Source of the DNA: Pseudomonadota bacterium
GTDB taxonomy: Bacteria > Pseudomonadota > Alphaproteobacteria > Acetobacterales > Acetobacteraceae
Length of the DNA stretch: 53,011 nt
Assembly: GCA_018240405.1 (NCBI GenBank)
Contig: JAFEFW010000631.1
Span: 1-53,011, forward strand
Direction of reading: 5' to 3'
The notes beneath the pieces were generated by a model. That model worked only from the letters and a program-made list of their open reading frames with translations. It did no database searches and was not told where the DNA came from. Each line of letters opens with the position of its first letter. The first letter of the stretch is position 1. This document shows positions 1 through 9,195 of this stretch, piece after piece. The position numbers and the translations under genes were made by a program.

Positions 1-1239
1 AAAGCGCGCCATAAGGCGCGGCTTTGGCTGTTCCTCCTCGCGGATGATGCGGATCACCTCATCGAGGTTCAGGTAGACGATCAGGTAACCGTCGAGAATC
101 TCCAGCCGCCGATCGATTGCCGCCAGCCTGTGGTTGGACCGGCGCACCAGCACCTGCTGCCGGTGGTTCAGCCATTCCCGGATAACGTCGGTCAGCTTCA
201 TCACGCGCGGCGTGCGGGTCGCGTCCAGCACGTTCATGTTCAGCGGGAAGCGAACCTCAAGCTGCGTGACCCGGAACACGGTCTCCATCAGCGTCTCGGG
301 CTCAACGATGCGCGTCCGGGGCTCCAGCACAAGGCGGATGACGTCGCTGCTCTCGTCGCGGATATCACCCAGCAGCGGCAGCTTCTTTTCCTCCAGTAGC
401 TGCGCCACCTGCTCGATCAGCTTGGACTTCTGCACCTGGTAGGGAATTTCGGTCACCACGACCTGCCACGTCCCGTGCTTGCCTTTCTCCACCTCCCACT
501 TGGCGCGCAGACGGAAGCCGCCGCGGCCGGTCTCGTAGGCGTTCAAGATCGCCGCCGGGTCTTCGACCAGCACGCCGCCCGTCGGGAAATCGGGGCCAGG
601 TATGAACTGCAACAGGTCGGCCGTCGTGGCCTGCGGATTCTCGATCAGGTGGATGGCCGCGGCGCAGATCTCGCCGGCATTGTGCGGCGGGATCGACGTC
701 GCCATGCCGACCGCGATTCCCGCCGCGCCGTTGGCCAGCAGGTTCGGGAAGGCGCCGGGCAGCACGACGGGTTCGGATTCCTCGCCGTCATAGGTCGGGC
801 GGAAATCGACCGTATCCTCATCGATCCCAGCCAGCATGGCCTGGGCAATGGCAGTCAACCGCGCCTCGGTGTAGCGCATGGCCGCCGGGTTATCGCCGTC
901 GATATTGCCGAAATTGCCCTGGCCTTCGACCAGCGGGTAACGGGCGGCGAACTCCTGCGCCATGCGCACCATGGCATCGTAGATCGAGGCGTCGCCATGC
1001 GGGTGGTATTTACCCATGACGTCGCCAACCACGCGGGCGCATTTCTTGAAGCCGGCGGTCGGGTCCAGCTTCAACTGGTGCATGGCGTAGATCAGCCGCC
1101 GGTGCACCGGCTTCAGACCGTCGCGCACATCCGGCAGCGAGCGCGACATGATGGTCGACAGCGCGTAGGCGAGGTAGCGCTCCGACAGCGCGTCCTTCAG
1201 GTGCGTCGGCTCGATGTGGCCAATCAGGTCATCAGGCAT
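1..1239 (-). CDS. parC: DNA topoisomerase IV subunit A, 3' end outside window
   Basis: ATP-dependent type IIA topoisomerase subunit that breaks and rejoins DNA to decatenate daughter chromosomes with ParE. 413 codons are visible in one frame from the ATG at 1239 to the window edge, so the C-terminal half is missing. The N-terminus reads [18 protein letters not shown]; the winged-helix core contains [14 protein letters not shown] (residues 78-91) and the catalytic tyrosine Tyr123 in [10 protein letters not shown]. The start overlaps the recO stop by 8 bases, so the two genes are probably translationally coupled. ParC rather than GyrA is chosen from the short N-terminus and the alphaproteobacterial recO-parC order. 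At the position matching quinolone-determining Ser80 of E. coli ParC there is Ala84. Very sure of the family. Confidence 0.95.
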   Translation of the reverse strand, partial: MPDDLIGHIEPTHLKDALSERYLAYALSTIMSRSLPDVRDGLKPVHRRLIYAMHQLKLDPTAGFKKCARVVGDVMGKYHPHGDASIYDAMVRMAQEFAARYPLVEGQGNFGNIDGDNPAAMRYTEARLTAIAQAMLAGIDEDTVDFRPTYDGEESEPVVLPGAFPNLLANGAAGIAVGMATSIPPHNAGEICAAAIHLIENPQATTADLLQFIPGPDFPTGGVLVEDPAAILNAYETGRGGFRLRAKWEVEKGKHGTWQVVVTEIPYQVQKSKLIEQVAQLLEEKKLPLLGDIRDESSDVIRLVLEPRTRIVEPETLMETVFRVTQLEVRFPLNMNVLDATRTPRVMKLTDVIREWLNHRQQVLVRRSNHRLAAIDRRLEILDGYLIVYLNLDEVIRIIREEEQPKPRLMARF

Positions 1240-1990
1240 CGTCGGTCCGGTCATCCTTCGCTTCCGAGTCGGCCATGGCGGCCACCCGGTCGTAGAGTCT
1301 CCGCCTAGCATAAGGCAACGGCCGATGCCGATGTCCAAAGACGTCGCGGAACAAAAAGTGACCAGTCAGCCGCAGCCCGTCGCGCCAGGCGGCCAAATCC
1401 GCTGCTGCGTCGCCCAGCAGGAACGCCGGCAACGGCAGCAGGCGGTCGGCCCAGATACCGGCACCTGCTTCAGTCACCGCCCGCCCGGTGCGCGGCGAGA
1501 CATAACGCAAGCCGTCCCGCGTTCCGGTCACGGCGCAGGATGACAGGTCCAGGCCGTAGCCGAGGTCGGCCAGCAACAGGACCTCCCACCGTACCACCTC
1601 GGTCAGTTCATCGGCGCCGAGCGGCAAGCGTGGAATCAGCGACAACAGCCCGGCAAAGATCCGGGGATGTGGCTCCCGTTCCGGCAGCGCGTCGTCCGCG
1701 ACGGCGCAGCAGGAGGACAGCATCGCCAGGCAGAGCGGGTCGTCCAGGACCGGGGCCGCGCCGGCGTGGATGAGCTCGCCGGTGAATCCCCCAAGCTGGT
1801 CGGACAGCCGCGCCGCCCAGCGCACCTGCACCATGTTCCCGGCCAGCCAGGTCGCCGTCTGGCTGCGCGACGTGCCACCCCGCACCAGGCCGCGGTGGAG
1901 ACCGTGCTGTTCCGTCATCACGGTGACGACCGCGTCGCCCTCACCGTAGGGACGCGTCTCCAGCACGATCGCTGGCGCTTCCCATTCCAT
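1232..1990 (-). CDS. recO: DNA repair protein RecO
   Basis: RecFOR-pathway mediator that helps load RecA on SSB-coated single-stranded DNA. The 252-residue protein starts [20 protein letters not shown], the OB-fold N-terminal domain typical of RecO, followed by a helical C-terminal region containing ISLIPRLPL-like and [13 protein letters not shown] segments; the Cys there is all that remains of the zinc-binding cysteines of some RecO proteins, which is common in Alphaproteobacteria. Length is usual (about 240-250). The ATG is preceded by AAGGA with 6 bases spacing. It lies downstream of era in the usual gene order, but era is separated from it here by a plus-strand channel gene, so recO probably has its own promoter in the 177-base divergent gap (1991-2167). 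Confidence 0.93.
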   Translation of the reverse strand: MEWEAPAIVLETRPYGEGDAVVTVMTEQHGLHRGLVRGGTSRSQTATWLAGNMVQVRWAARLSDQLGGFTGELIHAGAAPVLDDPLCLAMLSSCCAVADDALPEREPHPRIFAGLLSLIPRLPLGADELTEVVRWEVLLLADLGYGLDLSSCAVTGTRDGLRYVSPRTGRAVTEAGAGIWADRLLPLPAFLLGDAAADLAAWRDGLRLTGHFLFRDVFGHRHRPLPYARRRLYDRVAAMADSEAKDDRTDDA

Positions 1991-2167
1991 CGCTCATCCT
2001 TGGTTGAGAACCGGCCGTCAATGTAGGCGCAACGTTTGATGCGTGCCATTGCGGCCTTGTTAATCGTCCGGCAAACGCCGTATCAGCAACCGGTTTCACA
2101 ATAAGAATGGACGCCCACCATTCGCCACGCCGCTGAACCAGATCGGGTCGTTTCATCCCGCGCCGTT

Positions 2168-3235
2168 ATGGAGGCGGCGTCGAGCTGGTTGATGCATTCG
2201 CCGGTCCGAAACCTGATTTTCGGCGTCGTCTACATGGTCGTGGTGATGATCCTGGCGACGGTATGCTACGCCCTTGCCGGTGCGCCGGTCGCCGACGCGT
2301 TCTACATGGTGCTCATCACCGTCTATACGGTCGGCTATGGCGAGGTGGTGCCGATCAACACGACGGCGCTGCGGTGGATCACGGGTGGCACCATCGTTCT
2401 TGGCTGTACCGGGATGTTGTACCTGACCGGTGCGCTGATCCAGTTCATCACCCTGAACGAAATCAACAAGGTGCTGGGAGTCCGGCGCATGAGCAACCAG
2501 ATCGACCGGCTGCGCGATCACGTCATAATCTGCGGCTTCGGCCGGCTAGGCGTCATGCTCGCCCGCGAACTCCGGGCCGCCAGCGTGCCCTTCGTCATCA
2601 TTGAGCAGGCCGAGGCCCGCGTCGAGGAAGCGCGAACCCTTGGCTACCTGCATCTGCAGGCCGACGCGACCGAGGAGACCACGCTGCTGGCCGCCGGCGT
2701 CACCCGGGCCAGGACCCTCGCCACCGTCCTGCCGCACGACGCGGCGAATGTGTTCATCACGCTCAGCGCGCATAGCCTGAAGCCCGACCTGGAAATCATC
2801 GCCCGCGGTGAATTGCCCAGCACGGAAAGCAAGCTGCTTCAGGCGGGCGCGACCAAGGTGGTGCTGCCGGCGCATATCGGCGCGGAACGGATTGCCGAGA
2901 TGATCCTGTTCCGGAAGACCGCTCGGTTTCTGCCCGGCGCTGCGCAGAACGAGGGCTTTGAACGCACGCTGCGCCAACTCGGCCTGGACATCGACATCGT
3001 GATTGCTGCGCCGGACAGCGCGGTGACCGGGCAGTCGATCGCGGCGGTCGAGCAGCAATCCGAAGGCGCTTTCTTCATTGTCCAGATCACCAGGCGCAAT
3101 GGCGACACGATCATGCGGCCTGACCCTCAGACCATCATCGAAGCTGGCGATGGCCTGATGCTGGTGGGCCGTGGCCCGGCCGCGCGGGCGGCGTTCGAGT
3201 TGTTCGAGGGGCCGGCGACGGCGCCGGTGGACTGA
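2168..3235 (+). CDS. Two-TM potassium channel with RCK (TrkA-N/TrkA-C) domains
   Basis: Inner-membrane K+ channel of the MthK/Kch type, gated by a cytoplasmic regulator of K+ conductance domain. Two membrane helices (about residues 14-37 and 70-95) bracket a pore loop with the selectivity filter TVGYGE (residues 54-59). A TrkA-N Rossmann domain follows, with the nucleotide-binding loop ICGFGRLGVMLARELR near residues 121-136 and an acidic residue at the end of the second strand (IIEQ). A TrkA-C domain occupies roughly residues 260-345. Length (355) fits two-TM RCK channels. It is divergent from recO and convergent with era, interrupting the usual era-recO pair. No strong ribosome binding site is seen at the ATG. 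Ligand (ATP/NAD, Ca2+, c-di-AMP) cannot be told from sequence. Confidence 0.92.
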   Translation: MEAASSWLMHSPVRNLIFGVVYMVVVMILATVCYALAGAPVADAFYMVLITVYTVGYGEVVPINTTALRWITGGTIVLGCTGMLYLTGALIQFITLNEINKVLGVRRMSNQIDRLRDHVIICGFGRLGVMLARELRAASVPFVIIEQAEARVEEARTLGYLHLQADATEETTLLAAGVTRARTLATVLPHDAANVFITLSAHSLKPDLEIIARGELPSTESKLLQAGATKVVLPAHIGAERIAEMILFRKTARFLPGAAQNEGFERTLRQLGLDIDIVIAAPDSAVTGQSIAAVEQQSEGAFFIVQITRRNGDTIMRPDPQTIIEAGDGLMLVGRGPAARAAFELFEGPATAPVD

Positions 3236-3258
3236 GCGGGGACGGTTCCCGCCCGCCG

Positions 3259-4152
3259 TTACCCTGGATCCTCCAGTCCGATTGCGCGTAGCCGGGCGCC
3301 TTCCTCGTCCCAGCCGGATCGCTGCTTCACGTTAAGGAACAGGTGCACCGGACGCTCCAGCAGACCCGCCAGGTCCTGCCGCGCCCGCGCGCCAATCGCC
3401 TTGATCTTCGCGCCCTTGTCGCCGATCAGGATGGCCTTGTGCCCAGGACGCGAGACATAGATCGTGGCGTCGATCCGGACGGAGCCGTCCTTCCGCTCCT
3501 TGAAGCTCTCAGTTTCGACGGTCGCGGCGTAGGGGACTTCCTCATGCGTCTGCAGGAAGATTTGTTCGCGCACGATCTCGGCCGCCAGCAACCGGTCGGG
3601 CAGGTCGGTCAGATCATCATCCGGGTAGAGGAACGGTCCCTCGGGCACCGCGGCGGCGAGTGCGTCGCTGAGTGCGGCAACGCCGTCACCGGTCACTGCA
3701 CTCACCATGAAGGCGTGCTCGAACGTCGCCAGGGCGGACAGCGTGGCAGTCAGCGGCAGCAGCACCTGCGGCTGCACGAGGTCAATCTTGTTCAACACGA
3801 GCCAACAGCGGCGGCCCGACGCCCCAGCCTTGCGAGCAATTTCCTGCACCGCATCTGTCGCACCGGAGCGGGCATCCACCAGCAGCAGCGTCACGTCTGC
3901 ATCGGCTGCGCCGGTCCAGGCGGCGGCCACCATCGCCCGGTCCAGCTTACGCTTGGGCTGGAAGATGCCAGGCGTGTCGACCAACAGCACCTGCGACCCG
4001 CCGTGCATGAGGATTCCCAGCACACGGAAGCGCGTCGTCTGCGCTTTCGGGGAGACGATTGACAGCTTCGCCCCTGTCATCCGGTTCATCAGTGTGGACT
4101 TGCCGGCGTTCGGTGCGCCAACGATTGCCACGAAACCACAGCGCGTGGTCAT
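3259..4152 (-). CDS. era: GTPase Era
   Basis: Ras-like GTPase that binds the 3' end of 16S rRNA and assists 30S maturation. The 297-residue protein has G1 GAPNAGKST (about 12-20), G3 DTPG (about 59-62), G4 NKID, and a C-terminal KH domain with GHKAILIGDKGAKIKAIG. The ATG at 4152 is chosen because the motif-bearing N-terminus MTTRCGFVAIVGAPNAGKS matches Era and because the ATG overlaps the rnc stop (ATGA), the normal coupling of rnc-era; an open frame continues upstream but is rnc read out of frame. Its end faces the K+ channel gene 23 bases away, with only a weak 5-bp stem (3236-3252) between them. Confidence 0.97.
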   Translation of the reverse strand: MTTRCGFVAIVGAPNAGKSTLMNRMTGAKLSIVSPKAQTTRFRVLGILMHGGSQVLLVDTPGIFQPKRKLDRAMVAAAWTGAADADVTLLLVDARSGATDAVQEIARKAGASGRRCWLVLNKIDLVQPQVLLPLTATLSALATFEHAFMVSAVTGDGVAALSDALAAAVPEGPFLYPDDDLTDLPDRLLAAEIVREQIFLQTHEEVPYAATVETESFKERKDGSVRIDATIYVSRPGHKAILIGDKGAKIKAIGARARQDLAGLLERPVHLFLNVKQRSGWDEEGARLRAIGLEDPG

Positions 4153-4820
4153 GCAGACACCTGCGTAAAAAGCGCCTCGGCTGCAAGCTGTTCTGCCGCG
4201 CGTTTGCTGGAACCGGTGCCCATGCCAGACATGGCGCCGACGCTCACTGTGACGGTGAATTCCGGCGCATGCGGTGGCCCGGAGCGGCTGGTAACGGTAT
4301 AGGTAGGCAGGTCGAGGCCGCGCTTCTGCGCCCATTCCTGCAAAGCGGTCTTGGCATCCTTCGGCGGCGCCGCCTGCTCCACCATGGTGTTGTTCCAGGC
4401 TCTGCGGATGAACGTGCGCGCCACATCCAGGCCGCCATCGAGATAGAGCGCGCCCAGCGTCGCCTCCAGGGCATCGGCCAGGACCGTGGCGCGTTTTTTC
4501 ACACCGGCGCGCGCCTCGCCTGGCGCAACGGACAGAGCGCCAGCGATCCCCATTCCCTCGGCGACAGCCGCCAGCACCGGCTGTGACACCAGATGCGCGA
4601 GACGCCGCCCGAGTTCGCCCTCCTGCTCGCGCGGAAAGCGCTCTGCCAACCACTCCGCCATGACAAGACCCAGGACGCGGTCGCCAATGAACTCGAGCCG
4701 TTCGTTCGACCCGTGCGACCGGCCGTGGCCGTGGATCGCGGAGCGGTGGGTCAGCGCCTCCCGCAGCAGAGCAGGGCGCTTGAAGCTGTAGCCCAGGAGG
4801 TCCTCCGCCGGCTCAGCCAT
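4149..4820 (-). CDS. rnc: Ribonuclease III
   Basis: Double-strand-specific endoribonuclease for rRNA precursor and mRNA processing. The 223-residue protein carries the RNase III signature NERLEFIGDRVL (39-50; Arg48 where many enzymes have Ser), the second acidic cluster ADALEATLGALYLDGG, and a C-terminal double-stranded RNA-binding domain (about 152-221) ending GTGSSKRAAEQLAAEALF. It follows lepB with no gap (lepB stop at 4821-4823, rnc ATG at 4818-4820) and overlaps era by 4 bases, so lepB-rnc-era are one operon. No anomaly in length or catalytic residues. Confidence 0.97.
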   Translation of the reverse strand: MAEPAEDLLGYSFKRPALLREALTHRSAIHGHGRSHGSNERLEFIGDRVLGLVMAEWLAERFPREQEGELGRRLAHLVSQPVLAAVAEGMGIAGALSVAPGEARAGVKKRATVLADALEATLGALYLDGGLDVARTFIRRAWNNTMVEQAAPPKDAKTALQEWAQKRGLDLPTYTVTSRSGPPHAPEFTVTVSVGAMSGMGTGSSKRAAEQLAAEALFTQVSA

Positions 4821-5576
4821 TCAGCGCACAGGCTTGAGCAGGCGGCTCCAGCGAATCTCGAACGGCCACTGCCAGACTTCCCACCAGGGATATTCCGCGT
4901 TGATCGAGAAGAAGATGATCTCGGCCCGGCCGACCAGATTTTCCACCGGCACGAACCCGACGCCGTCCATGAAACGGCTGTCGGCGCTGTTGTCGCGGTT
5001 ATCGCCCATGGCAAAGACATGATTGGCCGGGACGACGTATTCCTGCGTGTTGTTGACCCAGCCGTCGTCGCGCTCTTTCAGGACGTCGTGCTTGACGCCG
5101 TTTGGCAGCGTCTCCTGGTAGCGGCGCCGCATCATCTTGATGCCGCCATCATCGGCCAGGTAGTCGCCCTCGGCGACGCGCGGGGCGGCCTGGCCGTTCA
5201 CATACAGGACGCCCTGCTTCACCTGAATCTTGTCGCCCGGCAGCCCGACGATTCGCTTGATGTAGTCGATCGAGGTGTCGCGTGGGTATTTGAACACCAC
5301 CACGTCGCCGCGATTCGGCAGCGACCCGAAGATGCGGCCGGAGAACAGCGGTGGTGAGAAGGGCAGCGAGTAGCGCGAGTAGCCGTAGCTGTACTTCGAC
5401 ACGAACAAATAGTCGCCGACCAGCAGCGTGGGGATCATGCTGCCCGAGGGGATGTTGAACGGCTCGAACAGGAAGGTGCGCACGCCGACAGCGATCAGGC
5501 CCGCATAGACGATCGTCTTGATGTTCTCGACCCAGACGCTGGCCTGGCGTCTGGGCTTTGCCTTCGTGGTCGCCAT
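4821..5576 (-). CDS. lepB: Signal peptidase I
   Basis: Inner-membrane serine/lysine-dyad protease that cleaves signal peptides of Sec and Tat substrates on the periplasmic side. One membrane helix (about 17-37) precedes the catalytic Ser46 in PSGSM; the general base Lys107 lies in YIKRIVGLPGDK; box E is GDNRDNSADSR. The 251 residues match the short one-TM alphaproteobacterial form. It heads a lepB-rnc-era transcription unit. The 279-base gap upstream (5577-5855) holds an inverted repeat; in many relatives acpS and pdxJ lie in this gap, and they are absent here. Confidence 0.97.
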   Translation of the reverse strand: MATTKAKPRRQASVWVENIKTIVYAGLIAVGVRTFLFEPFNIPSGSMIPTLLVGDYLFVSKYSYGYSRYSLPFSPPLFSGRIFGSLPNRGDVVVFKYPRDTSIDYIKRIVGLPGDKIQVKQGVLYVNGQAAPRVAEGDYLADDGGIKMMRRRYQETLPNGVKHDVLKERDDGWVNNTQEYVVPANHVFAMGDNRDNSADSRFMDGVGFVPVENLVGRAEIIFFSINAEYPWWEVWQWPFEIRWSRLLKPVR

Positions 5577-5670
5577 GGGGCCAACTGACCTTCACATTGT
5601 CATGCAACGGCAGGCGCCGCGCAAAGCCGGCGGATGAAGCCTATGCAGTAGGGTGCTGTCAAGAAAGCCG

Positions 5671-5701
5671 TCAGATCGTTGAAAACCCGGGTTTGATCTG
5701 A
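5671..5701. repeat. Inverted repeat between rsh and lepB
   Basis: TCAGATC (5671-5677) and GATCTGA (5695-5701) form a 7-bp inverted repeat around a second perfect palindrome AAACCCGGGTTT. It lies downstream of rsh and upstream of lepB, both on the minus strand. It could be the rsh terminator (no long T-tract is visible) or a protein-binding site; sequence alone does not decide. Confidence 0.4.
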
Positions 5702-5855
5702 AAGATCGTGCCGGTGGCGTCATAGCCCGAGGTTTCCCGTCGCCGGTGGTGCCGGTTCACGTCTGGTGGATGCTATCCTAGCCGGCTGTGACGCTGGCGA
5801 CCGAGGTGCTCAAGACTCAAGACGGTGCGCGTGCAAGGCTTCCCCGAATCGGCGA

Positions 5856-8153
5856 TCAGGAGCCCGTCGCGCGCTCCACGCTCTTGATCTCCTTCAGCGC
5901 CCGCAGGCCGACGATGACCTTGGAGAGATGAGCGATGTCGCGCACATCGACGTCCAGCAGCACCTCCATGAAGTCGCGCTGGCGGTTGACGATCTTCAGG
6001 TTCGCGATGGCTCCGTCCTGCTTGGCGACGGCATTGGCCATATCAGCCAGCGCATTCTGCTCATTGGCCGAGATGACGCTGATGCGCGCGGTCTGGCCGT
6101 GGTGGCCGCCATTGTCGCCGCCCTTGCCGACCGCCTCATAGTTCCAGTCCACATCGATATAGCGTTCCGGCGTTGCAGCGAAGCCGGTCAGCGTCTGGCA
6201 CTCGCGGTTATGGATGGTGACGCCCTTGCCGGTGGTGACAATGCCGACGATCTCATCGCCAGGCACAGGGTGGCAGCAGCCGGCAAAGCTGAACGCCATG
6301 CCCGGCACCAGGCCGGTGATCGGCATGTCGTGCGTCGGCTTGTGCGGCGGACGGCCACGCGCCAGCAGCGTCGGGACCATCCGCGGCGCGCGCGGCGCCT
6401 GCCGCAGTTCCGGATAAGCGGCGTGAACGACGTCCTTCGGCGCGATGTTGTTGTTGCCAACGCCAACATACAGATCGTCGAGCGTCGCTACCTTCAGCGC
6501 CTTCAGCGCCGGTTCGAGTGCCTTTTCCGACCCGTCGACGCCGGCCTGACGGAACGCCTTGGTCAGTTCAGCCCGGCCTGCGTCGCGGCTCTGCTGCCGC
6601 TGCTCCTGGTGGATAAACCGGCGGATGCGGGCGCGCGCCTTGCCGGTGACGACGAAGCGTTCCCATTGCGGCGACGGAGTGCCACCGCGGGCCGTCATGA
6701 TCTCGACCTGGTCGCCGTTCTGCAAATGGTGCCGTAGCGGCATCAGGCGGCCGTTGATCTTGGCACCGACGCAGGTGTCACCAACCTGGCTGTGCACAGC
6801 GTAGGCGAAGTCGACCGGTGTCGCGCCGCGCGGCAACTGGATCAGTTGCCCTTTTGGCGTGAAGCAGAACACCTGATCCGGATAGAGTTCCATCTTGGTG
6901 TTATCGAGGAACTCGTCCGGTGCCTCGGAATTCTCGAGGATTTCCAGCAGGTCCTGCACCCAGCGGAAACGCTGGACGTCGTTGCCGTCGACCTTCTTCT
7001 CCGGCGCCTTGTAGGCCCAATGCGCGGCGACGCCGTTTTCCGCCACGTCGTTCATGTCCTGGGTGCGGATCTGCACCTCGATCTTCTGGTTGCGCGGCTC
7101 GCGCAGCGTCACGCCGGTGTGCAGTGACCGGTAGCCGTTCGATTTCGGCGTCGAGATGTAGTCCTTGAACCGTCCGGCGATGACGGGATAGGCCGAGTGG
7201 ACGGCACCGAGCGCGCCGTAGCAGTCACCCTTGGTCTCCACGTCAATGCGGAATGGCATAACGTCGGATAGCTGCTTAAATGCCACGTTGAGGCGGTGCA
7301 TCTTCTCCCAGATCGAATAGGGAGATTTCTCCCGCCCGGTAACCTCGATCACCTTGACGTCGGCCTGCTTGCAGACGCGGATCAGGTCGCGGCGCACCTC
7401 ATCGATCACGTCAGCGCCCTGGCCGCGGAGAAAGTTCAGCCGGGCCTGGATTGTGGCATAGGCCTCGGGTTCAAGCTGCGTGAAGGACAGTGTCTGCAGT
7501 TCGGTCTTCAGCGCGTCCATGCCGATGCGCTCGGCGAGTGGCGCATAAATCTCCATCGTCTCACGCGCGATGCGCTTGCGCCGGTCCGGGTCGCGGACGA
7601 AGTGCAAGGTGCGCATGTTGTGCAGGCGGTCGGCCAATTTCACCAGCAGGACACGAATGTCCTTGCTCATGGCCAGCACCAGCTTGCGGAAATTTTCCGC
7701 CTGCTTGGTGCGGTCCGATTGCAGCTCCAGCCGGGTCAGCTTGGTGACACCGTCCACCAAGCCGGCAATTTCCTTGCCGAACCTTGCTTCGATCTCGGAC
7801 AGCTTGACCGGCGTGTCTTCGATGACGTCGTGCAGCAGGGCGGTGGCGATGGAGGCCACGTCCAGATGATAGCCGGCGAGGATTTCCGCAACGGCAACCG
7901 GGTGTGTGATGTACGGGTCGCCGTTGTCGCGGCGCTGGATCGCGTGCGCTTCGCTGGCGACGCGATAGGCGGTGTCTATCAGGCCGGTTTCGGCCTTGGG
8001 ATCGTAAGCCTTGATCTTGCGCGCAAGCTGGCAGGGCTCATCGCAATCCGCCACAGCCAGGGGCGGCGCATCCGCCACCCCGAGAGCCGCATCCAACCGA
8101 GCGGGGGCCGGTGCGGACTGTGTCACGTCGCCACCGAAGCCCCCGTCATTCAT
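5856..8153 (-). CDS. rsh: Bifunctional (p)ppGpp synthetase/hydrolase (RelA/SpoT homolog)
   Basis: The single long RSH enzyme typical of Alphaproteobacteria, making and degrading (p)ppGpp in the stringent response. Order in the 765 residues: HD hydrolase domain with His84, the HD pair His108-Asp109 (ALLHDVIED) and intact surrounding residues; synthetase domain with RFKDYISTPKSNGYRSLHT, the RxKD form seen in bifunctional enzymes; TGS domain (PKGQLIQLPRGATPVDFAYAVHSQVG); conserved-cysteine region with FAGCCHPVPGD; C-terminal ACT domain. Both active sites look complete. It follows rpoZ by 6 bases, the usual rpoZ-rsh operon. The first 40 residues are a poorly conserved, Ala/Pro-rich extension, so the exact start is somewhat uncertain. 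Confidence 0.97.
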   Translation of the reverse strand: MNDGGFGGDVTQSAPAPARLDAALGVADAPPLAVADCDEPCQLARKIKAYDPKAETGLIDTAYRVASEAHAIQRRDNGDPYITHPVAVAEILAGYHLDVASIATALLHDVIEDTPVKLSEIEARFGKEIAGLVDGVTKLTRLELQSDRTKQAENFRKLVLAMSKDIRVLLVKLADRLHNMRTLHFVRDPDRRKRIARETMEIYAPLAERIGMDALKTELQTLSFTQLEPEAYATIQARLNFLRGQGADVIDEVRRDLIRVCKQADVKVIEVTGREKSPYSIWEKMHRLNVAFKQLSDVMPFRIDVETKGDCYGALGAVHSAYPVIAGRFKDYISTPKSNGYRSLHTGVTLREPRNQKIEVQIRTQDMNDVAENGVAAHWAYKAPEKKVDGNDVQRFRWVQDLLEILENSEAPDEFLDNTKMELYPDQVFCFTPKGQLIQLPRGATPVDFAYAVHSQVGDTCVGAKINGRLMPLRHHLQNGDQVEIMTARGGTPSPQWERFVVTGKARARIRRFIHQEQRQQSRDAGRAELTKAFRQAGVDGSEKALEPALKALKVATLDDLYVGVGNNNIAPKDVVHAAYPELRQAPRAPRMVPTLLARGRPPHKPTHDMPITGLVPGMAFSFAGCCHPVPGDEIVGIVTTGKGVTIHNRECQTLTGFAATPERYIDVDWNYEAVGKGGDNGGHHGQTARISVISANEQNALADMANAVAKQDGAIANLKIVNRQRDFMEVLLDVDVRDIAHLSKVIVGLRALKEIKSVERATGS

Positions 8154-8159
8154 GTCAGG

Positions 8160-8567
8160 TCACCGTGGCATCCGCCCGCCGAGTTCGGCGGCAATGGCCG
8201 CTTCCATATCCTCGGGCGACATATCCTCGGACTCGACGGGAAGTCCGGCGGTCTCTTCTTCCGCCGAGACATCCTGCAGACCAAAGATGTTCTGGTCGGT
8301 CGGGATCAGGTCGAGCACTTCCTCGTCGGCCGGCTCCGGTTCCGGAGCGCGGGACAGCGACTTGATCAGGTCCTGCTCGATCTTTGGCAGCTCGATCGTC
8401 TCGTCCGCGATTTCGCGCAGTGCGACGACCGGGTTCTTGTCGTTGTCGCGGTCGACAGTCAGCTCCTCGCCACGGCTGATGTTGCGCGCGCGCTGGGCGG
8501 CAAGCAGCACGAGCTCAAAGCGGTTAGGGACTTTCTGAACGCAATCTTCGACGGTAACGCGCGCCAT
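8160..8567 (-). CDS. rpoZ: RNA polymerase omega subunit
   Basis: Small subunit that aids assembly of RNA polymerase via beta'. The 135-residue protein begins [20 protein letters not shown] and has [10 protein letters not shown], the conserved RpoZ core in the first 75 residues. The rest is an acidic alphaproteobacterial tail ending GGRMPR. The ATG at 8567 is preferred over an in-frame start 23 codons upstream because family members begin MARVTVEDC and GGAG lies 9 bases before it. First gene of rpoZ-rsh. Confidence 0.95.
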   Translation of the reverse strand: MARVTVEDCVQKVPNRFELVLLAAQRARNISRGEELTVDRDNDKNPVVALREIADETIELPKIEQDLIKSLSRAPEPEPADEEVLDLIPTDQNIFGLQDVSAEEETAGLPVESEDMSPEDMEAAIAAELGGRMPR

Positions 8568-8717
8568 ACACTCTTGCTCCGCGGCGGTGACGGGGAGCCG
8601 ACCATGTAAGCGGCTGCCAAAGGCATTGCAAGTCATAAGGTTGCACGGCTGGGACGCATCCCTGTAGGATACGGTTCAGCAATCACCCCACGATTGGCCT
8701 GCGGACGCTACAGACCG

Positions 8718-9185
8718 ATGAGCGTACCTTTTCTCTCCTGTATGGTTGCAGCCGCGGCATTCTATCACTTGCCGCCGCGGGTGCTGCCGTCCATCCACGC
8801 TGTCGAGGGCGGCAAGATCGGCATGGCCAATCTTAACACCAATGGGACGTCTGACCTCGGGCTGATGCAGGTCAACACCATCTGGGTAGAGCCACTGGCG
8901 AGATACGCGCGACTGTCTCCGGATGTCGTCTTCACGCGGCTGCGGGATGATGCTTGCTTCAACATCGCTGCCGCCGCCGCGATCATGCGCGTCTACCTGA
9001 ATGAGGCGAACGGCGACCTCATGACAGCGATCGGCTACTACCACTCTCACACACCGACCCGCGGCGCGGCATACCAGCAGAAAGTGATTGACGCGGCGAC
9101 CAACCTGTTTTCGCGTCCAGTGGACATGCCGGCAACCGCCAAGCGACCGGCGGCGGTGAAGCCGCCGCCAGTCGCCCATCGCTGA
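8718..9185 (+). CDS. Lytic transglycosylase SLT-domain protein (VirB1/IagB-like)
   Basis: Probable periplasmic muramidase that cleaves the peptidoglycan MurNAc-GlcNAc bond without water. The protein (155 residues from the ATG) has a short hydrophobic N-terminus (about 3-18), then the SLT fold: catalytic Glu30 in HAVEGGKIG, SDLGLMQVNTIW, a helix with ACFNIAAAAAIMRVYL, and AIGYYHSHTP. The C-terminus is Pro/Ala-rich. An in-frame TTG at 8694 would add 8 residues; ATG is preferred. Single-domain proteins like this often serve type III/IV secretion or pili, but no such genes are in this window. It is divergent from rpoZ. Confidence 0.85.
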   Translation: MSVPFLSCMVAAAAFYHLPPRVLPSIHAVEGGKIGMANLNTNGTSDLGLMQVNTIWVEPLARYARLSPDVVFTRLRDDACFNIAAAAAIMRVYLNEANGDLMTAIGYYHSHTPTRGAAYQQKVIDAATNLFSRPVDMPATAKRPAAVKPPPVAHR

Positions 9186-9195
9186 CGCGAACGAC

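Noticed and set aside
3236-3252. Stem GCGGG/CCCGC between the K+ channel gene and era as a terminator
   Set aside because: Only 5 bp with a 7-base loop and no T-tract; too weak to call.
7296-8609. 437-codon plus-strand open frame antisense to rsh and rpoZ
   Set aside because: High-GC coding DNA leaves long open antisense frames; the translation has no recognisable family, while the opposite strand encodes clear RSH and omega proteins.
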